Assembly (NCBI GenBank): GCA_963783355.1
Contig: CAWANF010000001.1
Coordinates: 496,001-560,000 of the forward strand
Reading direction: 5' to 3'
Length of the DNA: 64,000 nucleotides
DNA from: CAWANF01 sp963783355
Lineage (GTDB): Bacteria > Bacteroidota > Rhodothermia > Balneolales > DATFMH01
Shown here piece by piece: positions 1 to 8,652 of this stretch (position 1 is its first letter; each line of letters starts with the position of its first letter). The notes under the pieces are model-generated. The model saw only the letters and a list, made by a program, of their open reading frames with translations, was not told the DNA's origin and made no database searches. The translations under genes were made by a program, and so were the position numbers.

Positions 1-1
1 G

Positions 2-115
2 AAAAATATCGAAATAATTGAAGGGCCGGTAACACGAACGGGTGCAAAAGTGCCTATTCGATCCGTTTATTTTCGTGATCCGGACGGAAACCTGATTGAA
101 GTATCCAATTATTGA
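2..115 (+). CDS. VOC (glyoxalase-like) family protein, C-terminal end only
   Basis: These are the last 37 codons of a gene that enters from the left edge. The reading ends in FRDPDGNLIEVSNY, the typical last strand of vicinal oxygen chelate proteins (glyoxalase I, bleomycin resistance, extradiol dioxygenases), in which the Glu of LIEV is a metal ligand. The substrate cannot be told from the tail. The gene converges on the DsbA-like gene 21 nt away, with no clear hairpin between them. Confidence 0.7.
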   Translation, partial: KNIEIIEGPVTRTGAKVPIRSVYFRDPDGNLIEVSNY

Positions 116-136
116 TTTTCGAAATGCCGCGGTGAA

Positions 137-814
137 TTATTTTGCCGGTTTAAAGAGATTCTTTTTTATAATTGCGTCCATTTGTTTTTCGGTTAACGTT
201 CCTTTGTACATTACACCATTAATAATGAACGTAGGGGTCACTTCCACTTTTATTTTATCCCCGAGTTTTACTTCATCCTCGACTAATTTTTCCGTTGCTT
301 TGGTGTTCAGGCATCCCTTGAATTCATCCATGTCCTCTATTCCCGCGAGGTTGGCGAGACTGTCCCAGGGCATCGTATGGAACGTGCTTTGACTGTCGAA
401 CAGCAAGTCATGATAGAAAAAATATTTGCCTTGCCGGGCAGCACATTCCGCCGCTATGGCTGCTATTTTAGCCTGTGGATGATGATCTAACGGGAAATTA
501 TAATAAATGAAAGAAACCCTGTTTGGATATTTGAGCCGCATCGCGTTGATAATGGGAATCATCTGTTTGCAGTAGGGGCATTGAAAATCCGCAAACTCAA
601 CAATTTGAACGGGAGCATCGGCAGGGCCAATGCGGTGTCCGCCTTTCAGTAATCTGCCGAAATCGGGAACGGTATCACGAGCGGTTGAAGGAGGTAATAA
701 TTTCTTTAATGACAGAAATTTCTCGTGATGATCGCTGGAAACAAACATTAACAGTGAAAATAATAATACCGTCATGCTGATATTAAATAACGCAGGATAT
801 GTACGTTTGATCAT
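137..814 (-). CDS. DsbA-family thiol:disulfide oxidoreductase, membrane-anchored or exported
   Basis: A 225-residue protein with one hydrophobic segment at about residues 8-26 (signal peptide or anchor), followed by a thioredoxin-fold domain. The redox motif C79-P-Y-C82 follows a strand reading IVEFADFQ. The cis-proline loop VTPTFIING lies near residue 195, and the helical insertion between the two is the size usual for DsbA/DSBA_2 (thioredoxin_4) proteins. It should act outside the cytoplasmic membrane to oxidise or isomerise disulfides; the partner DsbB/VKOR is not in the window. It appears to be transcribed alone. The family assignment is firm, the exact role (oxidase, isomerase or reductase) is not. 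Confidence 0.85.
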   Translation of the reverse strand: MIKRTYPALFNISMTVLLFSLLMFVSSDHHEKFLSLKKLLPPSTARDTVPDFGRLLKGGHRIGPADAPVQIVEFADFQCPYCKQMIPIINAMRLKYPNRVSFIYYNFPLDHHPQAKIAAIAAECAARQGKYFFYHDLLFDSQSTFHTMPWDSLANLAGIEDMDEFKGCLNTKATEKLVEDEVKLGDKIKVEVTPTFIINGVMYKGTLTEKQMDAIIKKNLFKPAK

Positions 815-919
815 ATTGAATATTGATATAAATGAGTCGTGGAATAATTAATAATACGGAATTCGTAAAAATAATTTTCTAACCAAACCAAAATTACCAG
901 GCAATTTAATTTAATTCTT

Positions 920-988
920 GCTCTCAGCTCTCAGCTCTCAGCTCTCAGCTCTCAGCTCTTAACACTTAACACTTAACACTTAACTCTC
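920..988. repeat. Heptanucleotide tandem repeats, two types back to back
   Basis: Five copies of GCTCTCA (920-954), a transition, then three copies of AACACTT (961-981) and a partial fourth. Read on the minus strand, the direction of the TPM gene that ends at 993, both heptamers hold a stop codon (TGA or TAA). Because 7 is not a multiple of 3, the array stops translation in every frame. It begins within 5 nt of that gene's stop codon. No function is established. Confidence 0.9.
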
Positions 989-992
989 TATC

Positions 993-1790
993 TCACCATC
1001 CGCCGCTGGCACCGCCGCCTCCGCCGGCAAAACCTCCGCCGCCTGAGAATCCCCCGAAACCTCCGCCGCCAAATCCGCCGGATCCGCCTCCGCCGCCAAA
1101 TCCACCTCCCCAGCCACCGGGTAAGAAGATGATTCCATTTGAACCATAGGTACGGCGGTATCGGCGTCCGCCGGGGCCCCTGCTTCGGGGGCCGTCTTTG
1201 CGAATAATCAGGAAATATAATACAACGGCGATAATCAATAGAATGGGAAAAGCCATACCGGGACCATTTTTACTCTTCTTCTGATTGGCCTTATAGGTTC
1301 CTGCAACAATTTTCATGATTGCAGTAGTGGCCTGATTGAGGCCCTGATAATAATCTCCTTTACGGAATGCCGGTTTCATAATTTCGTTTATAACCTGTCC
1401 GGCAAGGATATCCGGCAATACACCTTCCAGTCCGTAACCGACTTCAATCCGCATCTTCCTCTCTTTGGGAGCTACGAATATAAGAACACCGTTTCTCTTA
1501 TTATGCTGGCCTATTTTCCAGGTATCCAGAACCTTAAGTGAAAACTGGTCAATGGGATATCCCTGAAGGCTGTTTACTGTGATAATTGCCACTTCATTAG
1601 AGGTCGTGTCACGATAATTACTCAGTTTTTGGTCCAGAGCCTGAACCTCTCCCGGGGACAATAAATGGGCGTAATCGTTAACAAATCCTTCTGGTTGAGC
1701 AGGGAATTTTTGGGCTAAAGCTATGGAACTCCATCCCTGTAAAGCAATAAGAAGGAATAGAAGTAAAAGCGGTTTAATCTTCCGGATCAT
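993..1790 (-). CDS. TPM-domain (YgcG-type) protein with Gly-rich C-terminus
   Basis: The protein has a signal peptide ending near ALAQ and a TPM domain (PF04536, roughly residues 30-160) containing RNGVLIFVAPKERKMRIEVG and GLEGVLPD. A transmembrane segment follows near residues 182-200, then a C-terminal tail of about 45 residues made almost only of Gly with Phe and Ser. TPM proteins are membrane-associated; the plant homologue Psb32/TLP18.3 has phosphatase activity, but the bacterial role is unknown. The ATG at 1790 (MIRKIKP) is preferred because it starts a normal signal-peptide n-region. An in-frame ATG at 1805 would lengthen the overlap with the upstream gene from 17 to 32 nt. It is the last gene of the LemA-TPM-TPM operon. 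Confidence 0.85.
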   Translation of the reverse strand: MIRKIKPLLLLFLLIALQGWSSIALAQKFPAQPEGFVNDYAHLLSPGEVQALDQKLSNYRDTTSNEVAIITVNSLQGYPIDQFSLKVLDTWKIGQHNKRNGVLIFVAPKERKMRIEVGYGLEGVLPDILAGQVINEIMKPAFRKGDYYQGLNQATTAIMKIVAGTYKANQKKSKNGPGMAFPILLIIAVVLYFLIIRKDGPRSRGPGGRRYRRTYGSNGIIFLPGGWGGGFGGGGGSGGFGGGGFGGFSGGGGFAGGGGGASGGW

Positions 1791-2223
1791 CGTAACTAAT
1801 ATCATTTTTTAATTCGTTAACATCATCTTCCTGGTGAGGGAACCTCGATTTTAATTTGTGGCCTATCTGAGTTACCACCTCTATAATTCCGGTTTCAAAT
1901 TTTCCGGATTTGAAATGATCCGCCATGATTTTCATGGTATCATCCCAAAAGGATTGCCCGACATGATCGTGAATGCCCTCATCTCCGTAAATGGCCATCT
2001 TTTTATCTTCGGTAGCGATATATACTAAAACGCCATTTCTGTGCCTGGTATTATGCATTTTCAAATCTTCGAAGACCTCTTTTGCACGTTCCAGAACATC
2101 TTTGGCACATTTTGATTCGATATGGAGCCGTATCTCTCCGGATGTTTCCTTTTCAGCTTCGGTAATGGCATTGATTATATTTTTTTCTTCATCTTCGCTG
2201 AAAAAATGTTTGGTTTTGGCCAT
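1774..2223 (-). CDS. TPM-domain cytosolic protein
   Basis: A 149-residue soluble protein that is a single TPM domain (PF04536). It lacks both a signal peptide and a transmembrane segment. Diagnostic stretches are TSGEIRLHIESKC, RNGVLVYIATEDKKMAIYGD and HVGQSFWDDTM. It sits 12 nt after lemA and overlaps the start of the second TPM gene. LemA followed by one membrane and one soluble TPM protein is a recurrent arrangement in Bacteroidota and other phyla. The joint function has not been worked out, though an envelope-associated role is usually assumed. Confidence 0.85.
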   Translation of the reverse strand: MAKTKHFFSEDEEKNIINAITEAEKETSGEIRLHIESKCAKDVLERAKEVFEDLKMHNTRHRNGVLVYIATEDKKMAIYGDEGIHDHVGQSFWDDTMKIMADHFKSGKFETGIIEVVTQIGHKLKSRFPHQEDDVNELKNDISYDDPED

Positions 2224-2235
2224 GATAATATTGTA

Positions 2236-2817
2236 TTAGAATTTCACCTGTGGGGCTTTGTCTGCGCCGGCTTCTGCCTGGTAATATGCCACGGATTTAA
2301 ATCCTATCATTCCGGCAATTAAGCTCGTTGGAAACCTTCGGATAGCGGTGTTATAGGTTCTTGCGGAACTGTTATAGCGGGTGCGTGCTACTGCAATCCG
2401 GTTTTCGGTTCCTTCCAGCTGGACCTGCAAATCCTGGAAATTCTGATTTGCCTTTAAATCAGGATAGCGTTCTACCGTCACCAGTAATCGGGATAAAGCG
2501 CCGGATAACTGTCCCTGGGCTTTACGAAAATTTTCGAGAGCTTGTGGATTGCTCAGCTTACTGGGATCAACCTGGATGGAAGAAGCCCGGCTGCGAGCCT
2601 CTGTTACAGCTGTAAGAGTTTCTTTTTCAAAATTGGCAGCTCCTTTGACGGTCGCGACCAGGTTGGGAATCAAATCAGAACGACGCTGATATTGCGTTTC
2701 TACAGTCGACCAAGAAGATTTAACATTTTCCTGAAGATTCACAAGATTATTATTCACGCTTATGCCATAAATAATAAGGATTACCAGTATTCCTACCGGG
2801 ATGAGCTTTTTTGCCAT
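2236..2817 (-). CDS. lemA: LemA family protein
   Basis: A 193-residue protein with an N-terminal transmembrane segment (about residues 5-20) followed by a long helical domain with the LemA hallmarks NNLVNLQENVKSSWSTVE, YQRRSDLIPNLV and RYPDLKANQNFQ. Full family length (PF04011). LemA proteins are anchored with the helical part outside the cytoplasm; the biochemical role is unknown. It is the first gene of a three-gene operon with two TPM-domain proteins and is divergent from the HAD gene at 2999. Confidence 0.92.
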   Translation of the reverse strand: MAKKLIPVGILVILIIYGISVNNNLVNLQENVKSSWSTVETQYQRRSDLIPNLVATVKGAANFEKETLTAVTEARSRASSIQVDPSKLSNPQALENFRKAQGQLSGALSRLLVTVERYPDLKANQNFQDLQVQLEGTENRIAVARTRYNSSARTYNTAIRRFPTSLIAGMIGFKSVAYYQAEAGADKAPQVKF

Positions 2818-2998
2818 AATATTTTTACCTGTTACTATTCGCCAATGTTGGTGTTTTAAGATTTAATATATCAAACTTTTGCTAAGTCTGTAAATGATTA
2901 GATAATACGCGGGCTGATCGGCTAAGTTTCAATGCAGGATTGCCTGAAAAATCCCTTATATTCTCTCGGGTATATCAAAGTGAAAAATTGGTAAAATC

Positions 2999-3715
2999 AT
3001 GCAAGTGGAAAACAATCTGTTAACGGAGCCTTCATTTATTTATTTCGATTTGGACAATACGCTGCTGGATCACACGCGGGCGGAGAAAGAGGCTCTGAAA
3101 GACACGAAAGAACATTTTAATCTGCTAGAGAATATAGGACTTCAGGAATGGCAGGAAACGTATCATTCCATCAATGTATCCCTGTGGAACCGATACGGCA
3201 TGCATGAAATTGACCGCTCTTACCTTCAGCATCATCGTTTTAAAGATACGCTGGATGCCTTGAATCTCGATAGTTCGTATTCCGATGAGATTGCGGATTT
3301 TTATATTCATTGTTACCAGGATCACTGGTATTGGGTGGATGGTGCCGAAGCCGCTTTTGATCACTTGCGCGAAAAGTATGAGGTGGGGATTTTAACAAAT
3401 GGTTTTTCGGAAGTTCAGCATCGAAAATTCGATAAATTCAACTTTTATGATAAAGCCCGGCACATCGTCATTTCAGAAGAGATTGGTTTCATGAAGCCCC
3501 AGCCCGAAATCTTTGAACATGCCACAAAAATAACCGGTTTTGATGCCGGTTCAATCCTTTATGTTGGCGATTCATATACTTCTGATATCATGGGTGGCTC
3601 GCAATTCGGTTGGAAAACGGCATGGTTCACGTATGATGTAAAAGCAGAAGGTAAAACGGAAGCAGATTTTATCTTTGATGACTTTGACCAGTTATTGAAA
3701 GTTTTGGATTTCTGA
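2999..3715 (+). CDS. HAD-superfamily noncanonical pyrimidine nucleotidase, YjjG family
   Basis: A 238-residue HAD phosphatase. Motif I is FDLDNTLLD, with nucleophile D17 and acid D19; motif II is ILTNG near residue 136; motif III is the Lys of GFMKPQPEIF; motif IV is VGDSYTSDIMG. The helical cap and C-terminal layout match YjjG/YfnB-type 5'-nucleotidases, which hydrolyse UMP, dUMP, dTMP and damaged pyrimidine nucleotides and so clean the nucleotide pool. The exact substrate is inferred from family resemblance. A leader of about 180 nt separates it from the divergent lemA, so it has its own promoter. Confidence 0.85.
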   Translation: MQVENNLLTEPSFIYFDLDNTLLDHTRAEKEALKDTKEHFNLLENIGLQEWQETYHSINVSLWNRYGMHEIDRSYLQHHRFKDTLDALNLDSSYSDEIADFYIHCYQDHWYWVDGAEAAFDHLREKYEVGILTNGFSEVQHRKFDKFNFYDKARHIVISEEIGFMKPQPEIFEHATKITGFDAGSILYVGDSYTSDIMGGSQFGWKTAWFTYDVKAEGKTEADFIFDDFDQLLKVLDF

Positions 3716-3752
3716 GTGAAAAAGTTGGTTTGAAATGAAGAAATTTTCACTC
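3714..3752 (+). terminator. Possible weak terminator after the HAD gene
   Basis: A 9-bp inverted repeat (GAGTGAAAA at 3714-3722 and TTTTCACTC at 3744-3752) begins inside the stop codon. The loop is long (21 nt) and only a short T-rich run follows, so termination is likely inefficient. Confidence 0.4.
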
Positions 3753-3823
3753 TTATTCCCGTTTAACGGCAGAATAATCTTATATTTCTACTTTAAATTA
3801 ATAATGGCAATTACGAGGTAATA

Positions 3824-6064
3824 ATGGCTCAAACAACCATACAAGAACCGGAAGTAACGTTAGAACTTGCTCTTGAACATGGACTTACCGAAGAAGAGTA
3901 CAATCGTGTAAAAGAAATTTTAGGACGTAATCCCAATTATACCGAACTGGGTGTTTATTCTGTGATGTGGAGCGAGCATTGCTCCTATAAAAATTCTATT
4001 GCCATTATTAAAACGCTGCCCCGATCCGGTCCGCAGTTACTTGTAGGTGCCGGTGAAGAAAATGCCGGCCTGGTTGATATTGGCGACGGACTTGCCTGTG
4101 CGTTCAAAATTGAAAGCCACAACCATCCCTCAGCGGTGGAACCTTACCAGGGAGCCGCAACAGGAGTCGGCGGCATTCACCGAGATATATTCACTATGGG
4201 AGCCCGTCCCATCGCTTCACTGGATTCACTTCGGTTCGGAAGCCTGGAGAATAAACGGGTTCAGTATTTGCTGGATGGAATCGTTCGGGGTATTGCCGAT
4301 TACGGAAACTCATTTGGAGTGCCTACCGTAGCCGGAGAAATTTATTTTGATGAAAGTTATGAAGGTAATCCATTAGTAAACGCGATGAGTGTCGGTGTTG
4401 TGAAAGTGGGTGAGACCGTTTCTGCCATTGCCAAAGGAGTAGGAAATCCTGTTTTGATTGTCGGTGCCAGTACCGGGCGCGACGGCATTCACGGGGCCAC
4501 ATTTGCATCGGAAGAGATTAGTGAAAAAAGTGAGTCGAAACGTCCAAGTGTGCAGGTAGGGGACCCATTTACGGAAAAATTATTACTGGAGGCTACGCTC
4601 GAAGCTATTAAAACCGGAGCCATCGTTGGTATGCAGGATATGGGTGCTGCCGGAATCTGCTGTTCATCTTCAGAGATGAGTGAAAAAGGCGGTTGCGGCA
4701 TGAAGATCGACCTTGATAAAGTACCGATGCGCGAAGAAGGGATGTCGGCCTATGAATTGCTGCTATCGGAGAGCCAGGAACGGATGTTGATCTGTGCCTT
4801 TAAAGGCCGGGAGCAGGAAATTATCGATGTGTATGCCAAATGGGATTTAAATGCTGTGGTTATCGGGGAAGTCAATGATAGCGGCAGATTGAAATTTTAT
4901 AGAGAAGGTGAATTAAAGACAGATATGCCGGCAGAATCACTGGTCCTTGGCGGCGGAGCCCCTGTATATCACCGTGAAACGAAAAAACCGGATTATCTTG
5001 CAAAAGTACAATCATTCGATACCTCTCAACTGAAAAAAACGGATGAATATGGCGAAGTCGTTCTGAAATTATTACAATCACCCAATATCGCATCCAAAAG
5101 ATGGATATTTGAACAATATGATACCAGTGTACGGACTAATACCGTTGCCGGCCCTGGTCCGACCGATGCGGCGGTTGTTCGTCTCAAAGGTACGAAGAAA
5201 GCATTGTCGATGAAGACGGATTGCAATGGCCGCTATGTGTACCTTAATCCTCGTAAGGGCGGACAAATCGCTGTTGCCGAAGCCGCGCGGAACGTGGTCT
5301 GCAGCGGTGGCAAACCGATGGCGATAACGAACTGTCTGAATTTTGGAAATCCATATAAACCGGAAGTATACTGGGTATTTAAAGAAGCTGTCGGCGGCAT
5401 GGGCGACGCCTGTAAAGCATTTAACACACCGGTTACGGGTGGTAATGTGAGTTTTTACAATGAGAATCCGAAAGGGGCTGTTTTTCCGACGCCAACTATC
5501 GGTATGTTGGGATTGATAGAGGATGCTGACAAGCACACTACCACTATGAATTTTAAAGCTGAAGGCGATTTGATCGTTTATATCGGTGCTCCCCGCAACG
5601 GTTTGGGCGGAAGTGAATATCTTAGCCTTATTCATCACGAAACAAATGGTGATGCCCCGGATTTAGACCTGGATTTTGAAGTTAAAATGCAGGATGCTTT
5701 ATTATCAGCGATAAAATCAGGTTGGGTCAAAGCTGCACACGATGTTTCCGATGGCGGCCTGGCCATCACATTAGCTGAAATGGCATTACAAAGTGGTCTG
5801 GGATGTACTGTTCATCTCGATGATTTGAAGGGACCCGATGACACCAATAAATTATTCAGCGAAGCACAATCCGGCGTGGTCGTTAGTATCGATAAAAAAG
5901 ATTTAAATGTCTTTGTGGCCCACATGGAAAAAGCGGAAATTCCGGCAGTGAATATTGGTCATGTTGGAGGGATTAAATACAGTATGGATAACCTGTTTTC
6001 TTTGGATGTGAACGAAATGAAATCATTGTATGAATCGGTCATTCCCGAAGTTATGAATCGCTGA
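3824..6064 (+). CDS. purL: Phosphoribosylformylglycinamidine synthase subunit PurL
   Basis: At 746 residues this is the small PurL type that works with separate PurS and PurQ subunits; neither is in the window. It performs step four of purine synthesis, FGAR + ATP + glutamine-derived ammonia to FGAM. Visible family motifs are SEHCSYKNS near residue 50, FKIESHNHPSAVEPYQGAATG near 90-110 (phosphate/ATP site), VGMQDMGAAGICCSSSEM near 270, and TGGNVSFYNENPKG near 540. The second half repeats the AIRS-like fold, as expected for this family. The start ATG follows a GAGGT Shine-Dalgarno. The gene appears to be transcribed alone or with the following SDR, 93 nt downstream. Confidence 0.97.
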   Translation: MAQTTIQEPEVTLELALEHGLTEEEYNRVKEILGRNPNYTELGVYSVMWSEHCSYKNSIAIIKTLPRSGPQLLVGAGEENAGLVDIGDGLACAFKIESHNHPSAVEPYQGAATGVGGIHRDIFTMGARPIASLDSLRFGSLENKRVQYLLDGIVRGIADYGNSFGVPTVAGEIYFDESYEGNPLVNAMSVGVVKVGETVSAIAKGVGNPVLIVGASTGRDGIHGATFASEEISEKSESKRPSVQVGDPFTEKLLLEATLEAIKTGAIVGMQDMGAAGICCSSSEMSEKGGCGMKIDLDKVPMREEGMSAYELLLSESQERMLICAFKGREQEIIDVYAKWDLNAVVIGEVNDSGRLKFYREGELKTDMPAESLVLGGGAPVYHRETKKPDYLAKVQSFDTSQLKKTDEYGEVVLKLLQSPNIASKRWIFEQYDTSVRTNTVAGPGPTDAAVVRLKGTKKALSMKTDCNGRYVYLNPRKGGQIAVAEAARNVVCSGGKPMAITNCLNFGNPYKPEVYWVFKEAVGGMGDACKAFNTPVTGGNVSFYNENPKGAVFPTPTIGMLGLIEDADKHTTTMNFKAEGDLIVYIGAPRNGLGGSEYLSLIHHETNGDAPDLDLDFEVKMQDALLSAIKSGWVKAAHDVSDGGLAITLAEMALQSGLGCTVHLDDLKGPDDTNKLFSEAQSGVVVSIDKKDLNVFVAHMEKAEIPAVNIGHVGGIKYSMDNLFSLDVNEMKSLYESVIPEVMNR

Positions 6065-6157
6065 ATCCCGAATTATTTATTTATAACCCGGAACGTTCAT
6101 CGCTTTTAGTTCATTATTCGGGTAAATAAACGTTTCCGAAAAGATTACCATGTATTT

Positions 6158-6874
6158 ATGAAAGATAAAGTCGTTCTCATAACAGGAACAGGGGGCATTG
6201 GTTCGGCTTGTGCCCGTTTATTTGCACAGGCAGGAGCACGTCTTGTTTTAGCCAGCAGGAATTTAGGAAAGGCGGAAGCATTAGCCCGGGAAATCAATGA
6301 TAATGGCGGTGAGGCTTATGCGACGCAGGTTGATGTGACAGAGCTATCGTCTGTTGCCGGCATGATAAACGATATCATTCAAGAGCTGGGAAAAATTGAC
6401 GTTTTGATTAACGCCTTCGGAGCCGGATTTATTCGACCGTTGCTCGATATTAAACCTGGTGAAGCCAAAGAGATGATTGATACCAACCTGTATGGTACGT
6501 TTCTTTTAACACAGAATGTGATGCGTTACATGGAAACAAATAAGGAGGGGTGTATCGTATATTTTCCGGGTATTCTGGGGAAATATGCCATGAAGAACAG
6601 CTCTTTATATTCGGCTACTAAATTCGCATTGACCGGGTTTGTAAAATCACTGGTTGAAGAAAACCGCAGAACGAATATTAAATTCAGTCTCTTTTACATT
6701 GGAAGCGTAGATACGCCATTCTGGGACGAACAGAATATCGAAATGAAGTTTCAACGGGAAAAGATGTTGTCGCCGGATGAAATCGCCAAGGCTGTTTATT
6801 ATAGTCTGAACCAGCCTTCAGGTTCGGTATTAAACGAGATAGTCATTCAGCCCCAAAGCGGACAAATGCTTTGA
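6158..6874 (+). CDS. SDR-family oxidoreductase-like protein lacking the usual catalytic Ser
   Basis: A 238-residue Rossmann-fold protein of short-chain dehydrogenase/reductase size. The cofactor loop reads TGTGGIG, one residue shorter than the classic TGxxxGxG. The NNAG-like motif is NAFGAG, and the YxxxK pair is present in LYSATK. The position 13 residues before that Tyr, where the catalytic Ser normally sits, is Gly (FPGILGKY). Reduced or altered activity is therefore possible. It lies between purL and a bidirectional terminator. Substrate unknown; database names such as FabG-like would overstate what the sequence shows. Confidence 0.8.
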   Translation: MKDKVVLITGTGGIGSACARLFAQAGARLVLASRNLGKAEALAREINDNGGEAYATQVDVTELSSVAGMINDIIQELGKIDVLINAFGAGFIRPLLDIKPGEAKEMIDTNLYGTFLLTQNVMRYMETNKEGCIVYFPGILGKYAMKNSSLYSATKFALTGFVKSLVEENRRTNIKFSLFYIGSVDTPFWDEQNIEMKFQREKMLSPDEIAKAVYYSLNQPSGSVLNEIVIQPQSGQML

Positions 6875-6878
6875 AATA

Positions 6879-6913
6879 AAAAAGCCTCAATCTGTTACGA
6901 TGTGAGGCTTTTT
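6879..6913. terminator. Bidirectional rho-independent terminator
   Basis: A perfect stem of AAAAAGCCTCA (6879-6889) and TGAGGCTTTTT (6903-6913) with a 13-nt loop. The A run and T run make it work on both strands, between the convergent SDR gene and lat. Confidence 0.9.
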
Positions 6914-6934
6914 CTATAATAATTGCCTGAGGAA

Positions 6935-8326
6935 TTAATCAGAACTTTCAGTTCCTGATCTTCCATTTGTATGTGATGTTGTAATCATCGGGCATTTTTC
7001 GATCGCCGTCTTCAGGGACTTTTCGATCATATCCATGCCTTCGTCGATGAATTCTTTATTTACGGTAAGTGCCGGACGGAAACGAACCGTTTTTTCACCA
7101 CATGGAAGAATCAAGATGCCGTTATCATAAGCAATATTTAAAAATTCCTTTCTGGCATGAGCATTAGGAAAATCAAAAGCGCACATAAGGCCTTTGCCGC
7201 GTGCATTACTTACATACTCGTATTTCCCGGTGAGATCGGTGAGCTTATTAAGCAGATGTTTCCCCACAACAGCAGCATTATCAACCAGGTTATCTTCTTC
7301 GATAATCTCGAGGTACTTCTGGAAACGAACCATGTCCACAAGATTTCCGCCCCAGGTAGAATTAATACGGGAAGATACTTTAAATACATTTGTTGGAACT
7401 TCATCTACCCGCTTGCCGGCAAGTATCCCGCAAACCTGTGATTTTTTACCAAAAGCTATGATATCAGGCCTGACATAATGTTCGTGAGCCCAGAATTTTC
7501 CGGTCAAACCGACACCAGACTGAACTTCATCATAAATCAGAAGGGCGTCATTTTCATCAGCCAGTTTACGTAAAGCTTTATGAAATTCGGGACGAAAATG
7601 GTTATCACCGCCTTCTCCCTGAATGGGTTCAAGTATAATACACGCGATATCATCTTTATTTTCTTCGAAGTGACGTTTAGCCTGGGCAATGGCCATTTCT
7701 TCATTCTCAATAACCTGTTTGAGGTTATGATCATTAAGAGGGAAGGTCACTTTCGGATTTATTATGCGTGGCCAGTCAAATTTTGGAAAGTATTTAACTT
7801 TATTAGGATCGGTATTGGTAAGGGACATAGTGTAACCGGTCCGGCCGTGAAATGCTTTTTCAAAGTGAAGAACTTTCTGACCTTTCTCGTAGCGGTAACC
7901 TTTTTCAAAATTCTTTTGAACTTTCCAGTCGAAAGCGACTTTTAAGGCATTTTCGACAGCGAGTCCGCCGCCGGCTATGAAAAAAGCGTGCGGCAGGTAA
8001 TCCGGGATTCCGACCCGGTCGAACGTTTCGAGAAATTCGGCGTATTCCTGAGTATAAATATCAGAGTTCGATGGATTGTGAAGAGCTATATGAGATATCT
8101 TTTTAATGAACTCATCATCTTCAACAATTTTGGGATGACTTACACCAAGCGGGTTTGATGCAAAAAAGGTGAAGAAATCCAGGTACTTTTTTCCGTACTT
8201 GGAATCATATAAATACGGTGATTTACTGTTTTCAAAATCCAAAACGATATCGTAACCATCGGCCAGGATGTGTTTACTGAGTACCTGATGTACCTCTTGA
8301 GGTGCAATTCCCTGTTTAGCAGTCAT
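6935..8326 (-). CDS. lat: L-lysine 6-transaminase
   Basis: A 463-residue class III PLP aminotransferase. It transfers the epsilon-amino group of lysine to 2-oxoglutarate, giving 2-aminoadipate 6-semialdehyde/piperideine-6-carboxylate (EC 2.6.1.36), a first step of lysine breakdown. The sequence shows the Lat-type N-terminal segment DGYDIVLDFENSKSPYLYD, FFIAGGGLAVENALK, the PLP-binding IYDEVQSGVGLTG, the Schiff-base Lys in IAFGKKSQVCG, and NSTWGGNLVDMVR. It starts after a strong GCAGGAGG Shine-Dalgarno. The gene is transcribed alone, away from the tRNA, and ends at the shared terminator. The next enzyme (aminoadipate semialdehyde dehydrogenase) is not in the window. Confidence 0.92.
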   Translation of the reverse strand: MTAKQGIAPQEVHQVLSKHILADGYDIVLDFENSKSPYLYDSKYGKKYLDFFTFFASNPLGVSHPKIVEDDEFIKKISHIALHNPSNSDIYTQEYAEFLETFDRVGIPDYLPHAFFIAGGGLAVENALKVAFDWKVQKNFEKGYRYEKGQKVLHFEKAFHGRTGYTMSLTNTDPNKVKYFPKFDWPRIINPKVTFPLNDHNLKQVIENEEMAIAQAKRHFEENKDDIACIILEPIQGEGGDNHFRPEFHKALRKLADENDALLIYDEVQSGVGLTGKFWAHEHYVRPDIIAFGKKSQVCGILAGKRVDEVPTNVFKVSSRINSTWGGNLVDMVRFQKYLEIIEEDNLVDNAAVVGKHLLNKLTDLTGKYEYVSNARGKGLMCAFDFPNAHARKEFLNIAYDNGILILPCGEKTVRFRPALTVNKEFIDEGMDMIEKSLKTAIEKCPMITTSHTNGRSGTESSD

Positions 8327-8472
8327 TTGCCTCCTGCAATTTTAAAATTAGCTTTATAATTCATTTTTTAGGCGATTTTCATAAGTAGAATATCTTTGAC
8401 AATCTACCAATTATAGTTCATATCAACAAGCTTACATGCTTTAAGGTTTCATAAATATTCTTTAGAGAAAGC

Positions 8473-8501
8473 TTGACATGGGTTCATTTCACATGTATAT
8501 T
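8473..8501 (+). promoter_or_regulatory. Promoter of the initiator tRNA
   Basis: TTGACA at 8473-8478, a 17-nt spacer and TATATT at 8496-8501, 12 nt before the mature tRNA. The octamer TATATTTG at 8496-8503 also fits TAnnTTTG, the -7 element known from Bacteroidota, so both consensus types are met at once. Confidence 0.8.
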
Positions 8502-8513
8502 TGGGGTCTACAT

Positions 8514-8586
<73 letters not shown>

Positions 8587-8592
8587 CTATTC

Positions 8593-8627
8593 AAAGGCTT
8601 CTGAGTGTGACTCGGGAGCCTTTTTTT
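8593..8627 (+). terminator. Terminator after the initiator tRNA
   Basis: A hairpin of AAAGGCTTCTGAG with CTCGGGAGCCTTT (one G:U and one mismatch), followed by seven Ts, 6 nt after the tRNA end. Confidence 0.88.
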
Positions 8628-8652
8628 GTTTTAGTGATTTATTTAGAATTAA

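Noticed and set aside
5078..5638. 186-codon reading frame antisense to purL
   Set aside because: Fully inside a highly conserved gene, no family resemblance and no ribosome site.
6064..6122. Inverted repeat CCCGAAT...ATTCGGG after purL as a terminator
   Set aside because: The loop is over 40 nt and no T run follows.
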